Positions 26,073 to 34,696 of a stretch of DNA of 52,011 bases are shown here, in pieces (positions within the stretch are counted from its first letter, which is position 1; each line of letters opens with the position of its first letter). The stretch lies in NCBI RefSeq assembly GCF_049720995.1, contig NZ_JBNASF010000011.1, forward strand, positions 1-52,011. Reading direction: 5' to 3'. Under the pieces are notes generated by a model. That model made no database searches, was not told where the DNA came from, and was given only the letters and a program-made list of their open reading frames with translations. The DNA comes from Methanothermobacter sp049720995 (GTDB lineage Archaea; Methanobacteriota; Methanobacteria; Methanobacteriales; Methanothermobacteraceae). The position numbers were made by a program, and so were the translations under genes.

Positions 26073-27026
26073 TTAATGTTCAAGGAACCTTGCAAGGAGG
26101 GCTTCGAGCTGTATCCTCGGATTGGCACCCTCCCTTATCCTGAAGTCGTACTCTCCAACAGCCTCGATGAGCTTTATGTACCTCTCACCCTCAATGGATC
26201 CCTCCATGGCGAGCCTTGAGAGTTCCTGGTAGATCTGGGTGACCATGTCCTCACCGCTTATACCCTGGAGGACCATGATCTCCCTTAGCATGTCCCTTGC
26301 CTCCATGAACTTCCCGTCGAGGATGGTCATTATCATCTTCCGCACATCCTTTGGCCTGGCCCTTGAGACCACCTCGTAGATGCTGGATTCTGTTATCCTC
26401 TCACCCAGGGAGGCCGCTGACTGGAGGATGTTTATGGCCTTCCTGAGGTCACCCTCTGCAAAGTATACCACGGTATCAAGGGCCTGGGGCTCATATTCCA
26501 GCCCCTCCTGCTCTGCGATGTACTCCAGGCGGCTGATTATGTGGCGGCCCTTAAGCGGGAGGAACCTGAAGATGGCGCACCTTGACTGTATGGGGTCTAT
26601 GATCTTTGAGGAGTAATTACAGGAGAGTATGAATGAGGATGTCTTGGTGTACATCTCCATCTCCCTCCTGAGGGCATGCTGGGCGTCCTTTGTCATGTTG
26701 TCAACCTCGTCAAGGAATATTATCCTGAAGGGCGCCCCCACAGGTTTCAGGCGGCAGAAGTTCTTTATGCTGGTCCTCACGGTATCTATGCCCCTGGCAT
26801 CTGAGGCGTTAAGCTCCAGGAAGTTCTGCCTCCAGTACTCCCCGAGGATCTCCCTTGCAAGGGCAAGGGCCGTTGTGGTTTTACCAACACCTGCCGGCCC
26901 TGTGAACATGAGGTTGGGCATGCTCTTCTCTTCAACGTAGCGTTTGAGGCGTGGTATTATGTGCTCCTGGCCAACGATATCATCAAGTTTCTGTGGTCTG
27001 TACTTCTCTACCCAAGGTCCATTCAT
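26073..27026 (-). CDS. rfcS: Replication factor C small subunit
   Basis: ATPase subunit of the archaeal clamp loader, normally four copies with one RfcL. Walker A GPAGVGKTT (43-51), Walker B FLDEVDNM, sensor 1 LSCNYSSKI, and the arginine-finger SRC motif in PIQSRCAIFRF are all present. The 317-residue length is normal. It precedes rfcL, so both subunits come from one operon. No intein is present. Confidence 0.97.
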   Translation of the reverse strand: MNGPWVEKYRPQKLDDIVGQEHIIPRLKRYVEEKSMPNLMFTGPAGVGKTTTALALAREILGEYWRQNFLELNASDARGIDTVRTSIKNFCRLKPVGAPFRIIFLDEVDNMTKDAQHALRREMEMYTKTSSFILSCNYSSKIIDPIQSRCAIFRFLPLKGRHIISRLEYIAEQEGLEYEPQALDTVVYFAEGDLRKAINILQSAASLGERITESSIYEVVSRARPKDVRKMIMTILDGKFMEARDMLREIMVLQGISGEDMVTQIYQELSRLAMEGSIEGERYIKLIEAVGEYDFRIREGANPRIQLEALLARFLEH

Positions 27027-27155
27027 AAGATCACCGGTAATGGTTAAGAATTATCTTTCAGCAGGATCAGGATTGGGGTTAACATTTCTGGATAATGTGA
27101 TATATCCTTCTTTCTGAAGGGGTTAATGGTCACCCACTCTGTGGCTGACATTCAT

Positions 27156-27170
27156 TGGGGTTACACCCCA
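27156..27170 (-). terminator. Hairpin with the aroE stop codon in its loop
   Basis: On the coding strand TGGGG, TGTAA, CCCCA form a five-base stem with the TAA stop inside the five-base loop. The geometry is the same as at the tatD stop (16261-16275). Confidence 0.4.
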
Positions 27171-28114
27171 TTAAGGGCGTCAAGAAGGGCATGTTCCATG
27201 ACATCCAGGGGAGGCTCCCTCCCGGTCCATATCCTGAAGGCCTCAGCACCCTGATAGAGGAGCATCCTGATACCTGAAACCGGAACCGCGCCTGCTGCCA
27301 TGGCCTCCCTCAGGAGGACTGTCTCCGGGGGATTGTAGACAAGGTCATATACAACGAGGCCCTCATGCATGCTTTCAGCTCTTACAAGGGGTTCATCATC
27401 CATGTGCGGGTACATCCCGACCGGTGTTGTGTCTATGAGGATATCTGCCCCCTCCACACAGCGGGGTATGAGTTCGTAGCCACCATGTTTTACCTCAATA
27501 TCGAGGGCCCCCTTCATATCCTCTGCAAGGGCCCTGGCCCTTTCAGGGGTCCTGTTGAGTACTGTCACCATGGCCCCCTCCACTGCGAGCTTGAATGCGC
27601 AGGCCCTTGCAGCCCCACCAGCGCCAAGTATGATGACAGAGGACCCATCAACGGATGTAACCTCCTCAAGGGCCATCAGGCAGCCAGAGGCATCTGTATT
27701 GTATCCCTTTATGGTTTCACCCTCAAACTTCAGGGTGTTCACTGCCCCGATGAGGGAGGCTGTTTCATCAATCTCACTGATGTATTCAGTGACAGACTCC
27801 TTGTGGGGTATTGTGACATTCACACCCCTGACATTGAGGGCTCCAAGGCCCCGAACAGCTTCTTCAAGCCCTGATGGTTTCACAGGGAAGGGTACATAGG
27901 CCCAGTCCATTCCAAGGGATTTGAATGCCGCGTTGTGCATCTGTGGTGAGAGGCTGTGGGTGAGGGGGTAACCTATTATTCCCGTGAGCTGTGTATTGCC
28001 GGTTATCAGTTTATCACAACCATCATCCAGTTCCTGGCCTGTTCCTGGCTTCATTTCAGAATTATTCTCATCTCTCAGTTTATCACCTTTTCCTCTGCAA
28101 TATTTATTTATCAT
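27161..28114 (-). CDS. aroE: Shikimate dehydrogenase
   Basis: Reduces 3-dehydroshikimate with NADPH in aromatic amino acid synthesis. Family motifs are GYPLTHSLSPQMHNAAF (substrate site), GVNVTIPHKESV with the catalytic Lys, GAVNTL, the NADP-binding GAGGAARA and NRTPERA, and the C-terminal YQGAEAFRIWTG. The frame gives 317 residues, about 35 more than usual; the extra N-terminus is charged and unlike the family. The true start is unclear: ATG at 28114, ATG at 28054 (MKPGTG), or a CTG at about 28009 giving (M)ITGNTQLTGIIG, the usual family start. GTGATAAACTGA is repeated within this region. Confidence 0.94.
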   Translation of the reverse strand: MINKYCRGKGDKLRDENNSEMKPGTGQELDDGCDKLITGNTQLTGIIGYPLTHSLSPQMHNAAFKSLGMDWAYVPFPVKPSGLEEAVRGLGALNVRGVNVTIPHKESVTEYISEIDETASLIGAVNTLKFEGETIKGYNTDASGCLMALEEVTSVDGSSVIILGAGGAARACAFKLAVEGAMVTVLNRTPERARALAEDMKGALDIEVKHGGYELIPRCVEGADILIDTTPVGMYPHMDDEPLVRAESMHEGLVVYDLVYNPPETVLLREAMAAGAVPVSGIRMLLYQGAEAFRIWTGREPPLDVMEHALLDALNGV

Positions 28115-28167
28115 CAGCGATAAATATTGTTTCCATCAGTTACCCATCTTGAGTGGGAGTGTGTGAC

Positions 28168-28830
28168 ATGCTTGCCAAGCAGAGATTTGTCCTTGATACA
28201 ACGGCCTTTACAGATAACCAGCTCCGGGAGATGCTGGGTGACGGTGACCTCAACAGGTCGGTGGATGTCATGCTTGATATCATTGCAAGGAGCAGGATAA
28301 AGCTCAACATAAGCTGTCACATGCCCCCCATAACCTACAAGGAATTCACCGACTACATGACACGGTATGAATGCCCCGAGGAGACCCTGGTGAAGGCCGA
28401 GACATGGATAGTCAAGAAGACACCAAACCGCTACGACACCCAGATACCCTCCCAGATATTCTACGAATACGTCCATGATATAAGGGAGAGGATGAACAAG
28501 GGGCTCCGGATTTCAGAGACCCTCCTCTGGGAGGCGGGGATACAGTCCATAATCATGGCATCCCGTGGAGTCAATAAGATTGAGATTGAGGGTGAGGTGC
28601 TCGGGAAGGCCATAAAGGACCTCAGGAAGAAGTACCGTTCAGCCCTCAGGAAGGGGACTCTTGACAGTGCCCCGGACCTTGACGTCCTCCTTCTTGCCAA
28701 GGAGCTCGGTGCCGGTGTTGTGGCTGCTGATGATGGTATAAGGGTCTGGGCAGAGCGTCTGGGGCTGAGGTTCCTGAATGCAACATCCTTCCCCAAGATG
28801 CTCAAGGAATACCTTAAATATTATGAATGA
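28168..28830 (+). CDS. RNA-free ribonuclease P (HARP), UPF0278 / 'RNA ligase partner' family
   Basis: PIN-type metallonuclease homologous to Aquifex protein-only RNase P, which trims tRNA 5' leaders; archaeal members are active in vitro but not essential where tested. The N-terminal MLAKQRFVLDTTAFTD carries the first catalytic Asp, and the C-terminal DLDVLLLAKEL and VAADDGIRVWAE carry the others. The 220-residue length is normal. I take the ATG at 28168; the frame stays open to a GTG at 28153. It lies directly upstream of hisS, a tRNA-related context. Confidence 0.87.
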   Translation: MLAKQRFVLDTTAFTDNQLREMLGDGDLNRSVDVMLDIIARSRIKLNISCHMPPITYKEFTDYMTRYECPEETLVKAETWIVKKTPNRYDTQIPSQIFYEYVHDIRERMNKGLRISETLLWEAGIQSIIMASRGVNKIEIEGEVLGKAIKDLRKKYRSALRKGTLDSAPDLDVLLLAKELGAGVVAADDGIRVWAERLGLRFLNATSFPKMLKEYLKYYE

Positions 28831-28879
28831 TGAATCTCCTATCATCCTCTTTATCATTTTTACTGGAGGAATTACTGCC

Positions 28880-30163
28880 ATGGATATATCAAGACCGCGA
28901 GGAACCAGAGATTTTCTTTTCGCTGAGATGAGAAACAGGAAAGAGGTTGAAAACGTACTGAGAAGGACATTTGAGACCTACGGCTACCATGAGATCAAAA
29001 CACCCATCTTTGAGGACCTCAAACTCTTCACAGTAAAATCCGGTGAGGAGGTGGTGAACCAGATCTACCACTTCACAGATAAGGGTGGCCGGGAACTTGC
29101 ACTGAGACCGGAACTCACAGCACCGGTCGCCAGGCTCTACATGAATGAGATGCAGCGTGATCCCAAACCTATAAAGATGTACTACTTCGGCAGCTGCTTC
29201 AGATATGAGAGGCCACAGGCGGGCCGATTCAGGCAGTTCTGGCAGTTCGGCTGTGAACTGATAGGGGGAAGGTCACCGCTTGCAGAGGCAGAGATCATAA
29301 CCCTTGCAGCGGAGTCCCTCCGGAGACTTGGACTTGAGGGCTTCGAGGTCCACGTTGGGCACCTTGGAATCCTCAGGGGCATCCTTGGCAGGGAGAACAT
29401 AGAGGATGAACTCCAGGACAGGATAATGGGTATAATAGATAAGGGCGACGTGGATGAACTCGAATCCTGCCTTGAAGGGGTTGAAATATCCTCTGAGAGT
29501 AGGGATATCCTCATAAGCCTCATAGGCACACAGGGGGGTTCTGAGGTACTTGATGATGTCAGGGAGCTCCTTGAGGGTTACTCAGAGTCCCTCAGGGCCC
29601 TCGAGGAGTTCTCTGAACTTGTGGATACCCTTGGGCATTTTGGTCTTGAGGAGTACCATGTGAACCTTGGAATCGCAAGGGGACTTGACTACTACACCGG
29701 TGCAGTATTTGAGATTTATGTTCCCAGACTCGGCGCCCAGCGACAGATCTGTGGCGGCGGCACATACAACCTTGTTGAAACCTTTGGAGGCGAAAGGGTT
29801 GAATCAACGGGCTTTGCATTTGGCTTCGATCGCCTCATGAATGCCCTTGAAATGGATGAGGGGAACATGAGGATGGTTGACGTCTTCGTGATACCCATAC
29901 ATGAATCAACACTCCCTGAGGCGGTCAGGATCACACAGGAACTCAGAACTGAGGGTGTATCGGCTGACATGGATCTGGCAGGGAGAAAACTCCGCAAGGC
30001 ACTTTCCTATGCTGATAACCTCGGGGCAAGGTTCGTGGTCCTCACAGGTGAAAGGGACCTCCAGGAGGGTAAGGTCACATTGAGGGACATGGAGGACGCT
30101 TCACAGGAGGCTGTGGATAGAACTGAGGTTGTGGATAGGTTGAGGAAGCTCTGCTGTGAATGA
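28880..30163 (+). CDS. hisS: Histidyl-tRNA synthetase
   Basis: Class II synthetase charging tRNA-His. Motif 2 SCFRYERPQAGRFRQFWQFG, the His-specific RGLDYYTGAVFEIY, and motif 3 GFAFGFDRLM are all visible, followed by an anticodon-binding domain. The ATG at 28880 (MDISRPRGTRDF) has GGAGGA nine bases upstream; the frame extends further upstream but overlaps the HARP gene and lacks an SD. The length (427 aa) is normal. Its 3' end (from 30126) is weakly echoed from 30183, offset 57. Confidence 0.97.
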   Translation: MDISRPRGTRDFLFAEMRNRKEVENVLRRTFETYGYHEIKTPIFEDLKLFTVKSGEEVVNQIYHFTDKGGRELALRPELTAPVARLYMNEMQRDPKPIKMYYFGSCFRYERPQAGRFRQFWQFGCELIGGRSPLAEAEIITLAAESLRRLGLEGFEVHVGHLGILRGILGRENIEDELQDRIMGIIDKGDVDELESCLEGVEISSESRDILISLIGTQGGSEVLDDVRELLEGYSESLRALEEFSELVDTLGHFGLEEYHVNLGIARGLDYYTGAVFEIYVPRLGAQRQICGGGTYNLVETFGGERVESTGFAFGFDRLMNALEMDEGNMRMVDVFVIPIHESTLPEAVRITQELRTEGVSADMDLAGRKLRKALSYADNLGARFVVLTGERDLQEGKVTLRDMEDASQEAVDRTEVVDRLRKLCCE

Positions 30164-30248
30164 AGGTTTTGAATGTCGTTTCAGGTTGTGGACTGGGTTT
30201 GAAGATGGTTAAAGATGAAAAGTAGAATAAATCAAGGGAGATGTTAAC

Positions 30249-30635
30249 ATTTTAAATTTCAGACATAGTATCAATGGCGAGGACCTCATAATTGCAGTGG
30301 CACAGGACCACAGGACAGGTGAGGTCCTCATGGTGGCCTACATGAACCGTGAGGCCCTCGAAAGGACACTGGAGACAGGACTGGCCCACTACTGGAGCAC
30401 TTCCCGTGGGAAACTCTGGCTCAAGGGTGAGAGTTCGGGACACCTCCAGAGGGTCATGGATGTCCTTGTGGACTGTGACGCCGACGCAGTTGTGCTGAAG
30501 GTGGAACAGGAGGGGGGTGCCTGCCACACAGGTTACCGGTCCTGCTTCTACCGCAGCATTGATGGAGATGAACTCAGGGTCAGGGAGGACGCCGTAAGGG
30601 TCTTTGATCCTGATGAGATATATGGAGATGGTTAG
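30249..30635 (+). CDS. hisI: Phosphoribosyl-AMP cyclohydrolase, probable AUU start
   Basis: Opens the purine ring of phosphoribosyl-AMP in histidine synthesis; a zinc and magnesium enzyme. The C-terminal half shows WLKGESSGHLQRV, VDCDADAVVLKVEQ and GGACHTGYRSCFYR, with the metal-binding Cys residues. The conserved N-terminal strand LNFRHSINGEDLIIAVAQD is encoded upstream of the only in-frame standard start (GTG at 30297). There is no ATG, GTG or TTG between the preceding in-frame stop (30228) and that GTG. GGAG (30237-30240) lies eight bases before an ATT at 30249, which I take as the start. The next gene begins directly at its stop. Confidence 0.92.
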   Translation: MLNFRHSINGEDLIIAVAQDHRTGEVLMVAYMNREALERTLETGLAHYWSTSRGKLWLKGESSGHLQRVMDVLVDCDADAVVLKVEQEGGACHTGYRSCFYRSIDGDELRVREDAVRVFDPDEIYGDG

Positions 30636-32468
30636 ATGAAAATCGTTCCAGATACAAGTGTTATAGTTGATGGGCGGATCACCGGCATAGTTCAGGAGGA
30701 GGAGTTCAGGGGCAGCGAGGTGATAGTGCCCGAGGCAGTTGTATCTGAACTTGAATACCAGGCCAACCGTGGAAGGGAAACCGGGTTCAATGGCCTTGAG
30801 GAGCTGAAGAACCTCCAGAGGCTCCACAAGGAGAACATAATATCAATGATCTTTGTGGGGCGCCGCCCAACAGTGGATGAGATCTCACTCTCAAGGGGCG
30901 GTGAGATAGACGCCATGATAAGGGCAACCGCAAGGGAGTACGATGCGCTCCTCATAACCAGCGACAGGGTGCAGGCAGAGGTCGGAAAGGCCCAGGGACT
31001 TGACGTGTTCTACATTAAACCCGAGGTCCTGGAGTATGAGGAACTTGAGATAAGCAGGTACTTCGATGATTACACCATGTCGGTGCACCTGAAGGAGAAC
31101 GTTGTACCCATGGCCAAGAAGGGGCGGCCAGGGGAAATAAGACTGGTTAAAATAGGCAACAAGCCACTTAAACATGCAGATATAAGCAGGATGGCCCGTG
31201 AGATAGTTGAAAGAGCCAAGAGCGACTTCAAAAGCTTCATTGAGATAGAGATGGAGGGCGCCACTGTGGTCCAGTTCAGGGAGTACAGGATATCAATAGC
31301 AAGGCCGCCCTTCTCAGAGGCCTTTGAGATAACCGCCGTGAGGCCTGTTGCCAGGGTATCCCTGGAGGACTACAGGCTCTCAGAGAGGCTGATTGATAGG
31401 CTGAGGGACACTGCCAAGGGGGTCCTGATAGCAGGTGCACCCGGGGCAGGTAAGAGTACATTTGCCCAGGCAGTGGCAGAGTTCTACAGCAGGGAGATGA
31501 GGGCGGTTGTGAAGACCATGGAGTCCCCCAGGGACCTCCAGGTGGGTGACGAGATAACCCAGTACGCGCCCATTGAACGGGATATGCAGAAGACAGCTGA
31601 CATACTGCTCCTTGTAAGGCCAGACTACACGATCTATGATGAACTCAGGAAGACCCGCGACTTCAGGATCTTTGCGGATATGAGACTTGCAGGTGTGGGC
31701 ATGGTGGGGGTTGTCCATGCCACAAGACCCATAGATGCCATACAGAGGATCCTGGGCAGGGTGGAGCTTGGTGTGATACCCTCAGTGGTTGACACAACCA
31801 TATTCATTGAGGACGGGGAGGTTAAGGCGGTCTATGATGTATCCCTAACCGTCAAGGTCCCCACAGGTATGCAGGAGGCCGACCTTGCAAGGCCGGTCAT
31901 AGAGATAAGGGACCTTGAGTCAGGTGAGCTCATGCATGAGATATACACCTACGGTGAGCAGACGATAGTGATGGATGTCTCAAAGGCGGCTCCAGGAGGT
32001 CGGAAACCATCGGCCCACAGGATAGCTGAGAGGGAAATCGAGAGGGAGTTCCGCAAGAGACTACCAGGTGCAAGGGTCAGGGTTGAACTGGAATCCGATG
32101 AGAGGGCAAGGGTATGGATAGAGGAGAAGTACATCCCCCAGGTCATAGGCAAGAAGGGAAAGACCATCGAGGAGATCGAAAAGAACATCGGTATAAGTAT
32201 CGGTGTTGAGCCACTTGAGGAGCGGGAACTTGAGGAGACTGTTGAGGTTCCGGTGGAACTTGCAGGAAACTATGTGGTCCTCAACTTTGGCAGGGATGCC
32301 GTGGGTGTTTCATTCGACATACTGGTTGAGGACGAGTACCTCTTCACAGCAACGGTGGGTAAGAAGGGCACCATAAAACTCAGGAGGGACATAGAACTTG
32401 CAGATATAATCATGGAGGCGGTGAAGAGGGATGTACCTGTAAGGGCAAGGGTGCGACCAGAGGCCTAG
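30636..32468 (+). CDS. PIN domain, ATPase and KH domain protein
   Basis: A 610-residue archaeal protein with three parts. Residues 1-130 are a PIN nuclease domain (VPDTSVIVDGR, EAVVSELEYQ, and LITSDRVQAEVG with the acidic residues). Residues about 200-430 are a VirB11/PilT-like secretion ATPase fold with Walker A GAPGAGKST (about 265-273) and a conserved LVRPDYTIYDELRKTRDFRI region. Residues about 490-530 are a KH RNA-binding domain (QVIGKKGKTIEEIEKNIGI). Such proteins are widespread in euryarchaea, probably as RNA-degrading or RNA-remodelling machines; the target is unknown. The ATG abuts the hisI stop. Confidence 0.9.
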   Translation: MKIVPDTSVIVDGRITGIVQEEEFRGSEVIVPEAVVSELEYQANRGRETGFNGLEELKNLQRLHKENIISMIFVGRRPTVDEISLSRGGEIDAMIRATAREYDALLITSDRVQAEVGKAQGLDVFYIKPEVLEYEELEISRYFDDYTMSVHLKENVVPMAKKGRPGEIRLVKIGNKPLKHADISRMAREIVERAKSDFKSFIEIEMEGATVVQFREYRISIARPPFSEAFEITAVRPVARVSLEDYRLSERLIDRLRDTAKGVLIAGAPGAGKSTFAQAVAEFYSREMRAVVKTMESPRDLQVGDEITQYAPIERDMQKTADILLLVRPDYTIYDELRKTRDFRIFADMRLAGVGMVGVVHATRPIDAIQRILGRVELGVIPSVVDTTIFIEDGEVKAVYDVSLTVKVPTGMQEADLARPVIEIRDLESGELMHEIYTYGEQTIVMDVSKAAPGGRKPSAHRIAEREIEREFRKRLPGARVRVELESDERARVWIEEKYIPQVIGKKGKTIEEIEKNIGISIGVEPLEERELEETVEVPVELAGNYVVLNFGRDAVGVSFDILVEDEYLFTATVGKKGTIKLRRDIELADIIMEAVKRDVPVRARVRPEA

Positions 32469-32476
32469 GTGATCTG

Positions 32477-33223
32477 ATGAGGATAGGTGTCTCAACACTT
32501 GCACTCTCCCCATTTTCACTGGAGGAGATGCTCACCTGGATTGAGGATGCAGGGGCAGATTGCTGTGAGATAATCTATGAGTACCCCCTGGATAACGTGG
32601 AGGTGGCTGATTCCTTCAGCCTGGATTTCACGGTGCATGCACCAATCTCGGACATAAACATAGCATCACTCAACAGGGGGATCAGGGAGGCTTCCATAGC
32701 TGAGGTTAAATCTGCGGTTGACCTTGCAGCTGAACTCGACTCTGAGGTGGTTGTCGTGCACCCGGGCAGTGTCCCCTTCCTTGGAAGACCCCACAGGGAC
32801 CTCATAGTTCAGCGAAACCTTGAATCACTTTCAGTGATATCTGAATATGCAGAGGATAGGGGTGCCGGAATCTACCCTGAGAACATGCCCTGCCTTGAGG
32901 GTCCTCTTCTCAGGGAACTTGAGGAGCTCTGGTGGCTTGCAGATGAACTTGAAATCCAGGTGACACTTGACGCTGCCCACGCAGCAACCATGGGGTACAG
33001 TGAAGAGGAGATGGTGTCCTCGAGGGTGGGGCACGTCCACCTATCCGACAACAACGGTGAGGTTGACAGCCATGATGCCCTTGGCGATGGTTCACTGGAT
33101 TTCAGGACCATTATTGATGGTTTAAGTGGAATCGGTTACAGAGGTATTCTCACGGTTGAGGTTAAAACACCCGCGGAGGTTGAGAGGAGTATTGAATTCC
33201 TTAAGGGGATCACTGAGCGGTAA
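32477..33223 (+). CDS. Xylose-isomerase-like TIM barrel protein
   Basis: A 248-residue AP-endonuclease-2/sugar isomerase superfamily protein. Metal-ligand positions can be seen: a Glu in CCEIIYEYP, a His in DFTVHAP, VVVHPGSVP, YPENMP (Glu), VTLDAAHAA (Asp, His), VGHVHLSDNNG and VEVKTP. The fold and ligands suggest a sugar or sugar-phosphate epimerase/isomerase; the substrate cannot be told from sequence. GGTGATCTG precedes the ATG, eight bases after the PIN-ATPase stop, so the genes are co-transcribed. A short piece of its 3' end (AGGAGTATTGA) recurs 52 bases later. Confidence 0.82.
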   Translation: MRIGVSTLALSPFSLEEMLTWIEDAGADCCEIIYEYPLDNVEVADSFSLDFTVHAPISDINIASLNRGIREASIAEVKSAVDLAAELDSEVVVVHPGSVPFLGRPHRDLIVQRNLESLSVISEYAEDRGAGIYPENMPCLEGPLLRELEELWWLADELEIQVTLDAAHAATMGYSEEEMVSSRVGHVHLSDNNGEVDSHDALGDGSLDFRTIIDGLSGIGYRGILTVEVKTPAEVERSIEFLKGITER

Positions 33224-33279
33224 TCATATCATATCTAGGAGTATTGATTTCATGGGAATGAGGTAATAATGGTGATATT

Positions 33280-33954
33280 ATGAAGATCGCAGTTCTTGGT
33301 GGAACAGGTGACCAGGGCCTTGGAATCGCCCTGAGACTTGCATTAGCAGGAGAAGAAATAATCATAGGTTCAAGGGATGCTGAAAAGGCTGTCAGTGCAG
33401 CTCAAAGGGTCCTTGAAATCGCTGGAAGAGATGACCTGAAGGTCAGAGGTGCCACAAATGATGAGGCCGCTGAGGAGGCTGATGTGGCAATCCTTACAGT
33501 GCCGCTGCAGGCACAGATGGCCACACTGGGCTCAGTTAAGGATGCAATTAAGGGTAAGGTGCTCATAGATGCCACGGTCCCCATTGACAGCTGCCTTGGG
33601 GGCTCAGCGGTGAGGTACATTGACCTCTGGGACGGCTCAGCAGCTGAGAGGGCTGCAAGGTTCCTTGAGGATCAGGGCACAAGGGTTGCGGCGGCATTCA
33701 ATAATATAAGTGCATCAGCCCTCCTTGACATAACAGGACCCGTGGACTGTGACTGTCTCATCGCCTCTGACCACAGGGATGCCCTTGATATCGCATCTGA
33801 ACTTGCAGAGAAGATAGATGGTGTGAGGGCCATTGACTGCGGCGGCCTTGAAAATGCACGGGTCATTGAGAAGATAACACCGCTGCTTATAAACCTCAAC
33901 ATCAAAAACAGGATAAGGAATGCAGGTATAAGGATTACGAACCTGCCTGAATGA
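33280..33954 (+). CDS. npdG: F420H2:NADP+ oxidoreductase
   Basis: Transfers hydride between reduced F420 and NADP+, supplying NADPH in methanogens. The N-terminal dinucleotide-binding motif VLGGTGDQGLGIALRLA is followed by IIGSRDAEKA, the NADP-specific loop. Further family segments are VPLQAQMATL, LIDATVPID, AAFNNISASALLD and DCLIASDH. The 224-residue length is normal. The hexuloisomerase frame overlaps its stop, so the pair is likely translated from one mRNA. Confidence 0.95.
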   Translation: MKIAVLGGTGDQGLGIALRLALAGEEIIIGSRDAEKAVSAAQRVLEIAGRDDLKVRGATNDEAAEEADVAILTVPLQAQMATLGSVKDAIKGKVLIDATVPIDSCLGGSAVRYIDLWDGSAAERAARFLEDQGTRVAAAFNNISASALLDITGPVDCDCLIASDHRDALDIASELAEKIDGVRAIDCGGLENARVIEKITPLLINLNIKNRIRNAGIRITNLPE

Positions 33955-33980
33955 TAGGAAATAATATAAAGTTGATTGCA

Positions 33981-34565
33981 ATGGAGATACTGAAAAACAC
34001 TGTCCATAAGATAACTGAACATGCCATAAACGCCATTGAAAAGGTTGACGAGTCTGAACTTGAGCAGATGATAACCAGGATAATGGATGCCAGGGCTGTC
34101 TTCATCGTCGGCACAGGGAGGTCGGAGCTTGTTGGAAAGGCCTTTGCAATGAGGCTCATGCACCTTGGATTCACAGTTTACGTTGTTGGGGATGTTACAA
34201 CACCTGCAATAAGTGATGAGGACTGTCTCATTGCGATTTCAGGGTCAGGTGAAACAAAGACTGTCACCCTGGCAGCCACCACATCAAAGTCTGTTGGGGC
34301 AACGGTCATCGCGGTAACCGCAACTCCCCAGTCAACACTGACAGGTTACAGCGACGTTGTAATATGCATACCAAGCAAAACAAAGGAGGCCTGGAAGTAC
34401 TACACCTCCGGTGTTTTAAGGGGCGACTATGATGACCTCACACCGATGGGCACACTCTTTGAGGACAGCACCCACCTCTTCCTGGATGGGCTCATAGCAG
34501 AGTTCATGGCAATCCTTGGAAAGAAGGAGAGGGATCTTAAGGAGAGGCATGCTATTATTGAGTAG
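33981..34565 (+). CDS. hxlB: 6-phospho-3-hexuloisomerase (SIS domain)
   Basis: Interconverts 3-hexulose-6-phosphate and fructose-6-phosphate, giving archaea ribulose-5-phosphate by the reverse ribulose monophosphate route. The SIS fold is evident: AVFIVGTGRSELVGKAFAMR, YVVGDVTTPAI, LIAISGSGETKTV, and the catalytic-region C-terminus PMGTLFEDSTHLFLDGL. The start may be the ATG at 33981 (MEILKN) or an ATG at 33951 overlapping the npdG stop; neither has a strong SD. The 3' end (34527-34542) is duplicated at 34579-34594. Confidence 0.9.
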   Translation: MEILKNTVHKITEHAINAIEKVDESELEQMITRIMDARAVFIVGTGRSELVGKAFAMRLMHLGFTVYVVGDVTTPAISDEDCLIAISGSGETKTVTLAATTSKSVGATVIAVTATPQSTLTGYSDVVICIPSKTKEAWKYYTSGVLRGDYDDLTPMGTLFEDSTHLFLDGLIAEFMAILGKKERDLKERHAIIE

Positions 34566-34604
34566 GTTCTTCTCTGGAGAGAGGGATCTTAAGGGGCATG
34601 CCCC
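34527..34604. repeat. Hexuloisomerase gene 3' end duplicated, with a 12-bp palindrome
   Basis: GAGAGGGATCTTAAGG at 34527-34542 recurs perfectly at 34579-34594, offset 52; after a three-base gap GGCATGC also matches. The second copy has become GGGGCATGCCCC (34593-34604), a perfect palindrome. Confidence 0.75.
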
Positions 34605-34696
34605 TATTCTGATACATTTTTTTCCAGGCATGCGTTATCTCCAAAACAGAATGATCTGTGTGCATATAAAATTCCATAAATTAGAGGGGTTTATAG

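Noticed and set aside
28778..28879. Upstream extension of the hisS frame
   Set aside because: It overlaps the HARP gene, has no SD, and the family N-terminus matches the ATG at 28880.
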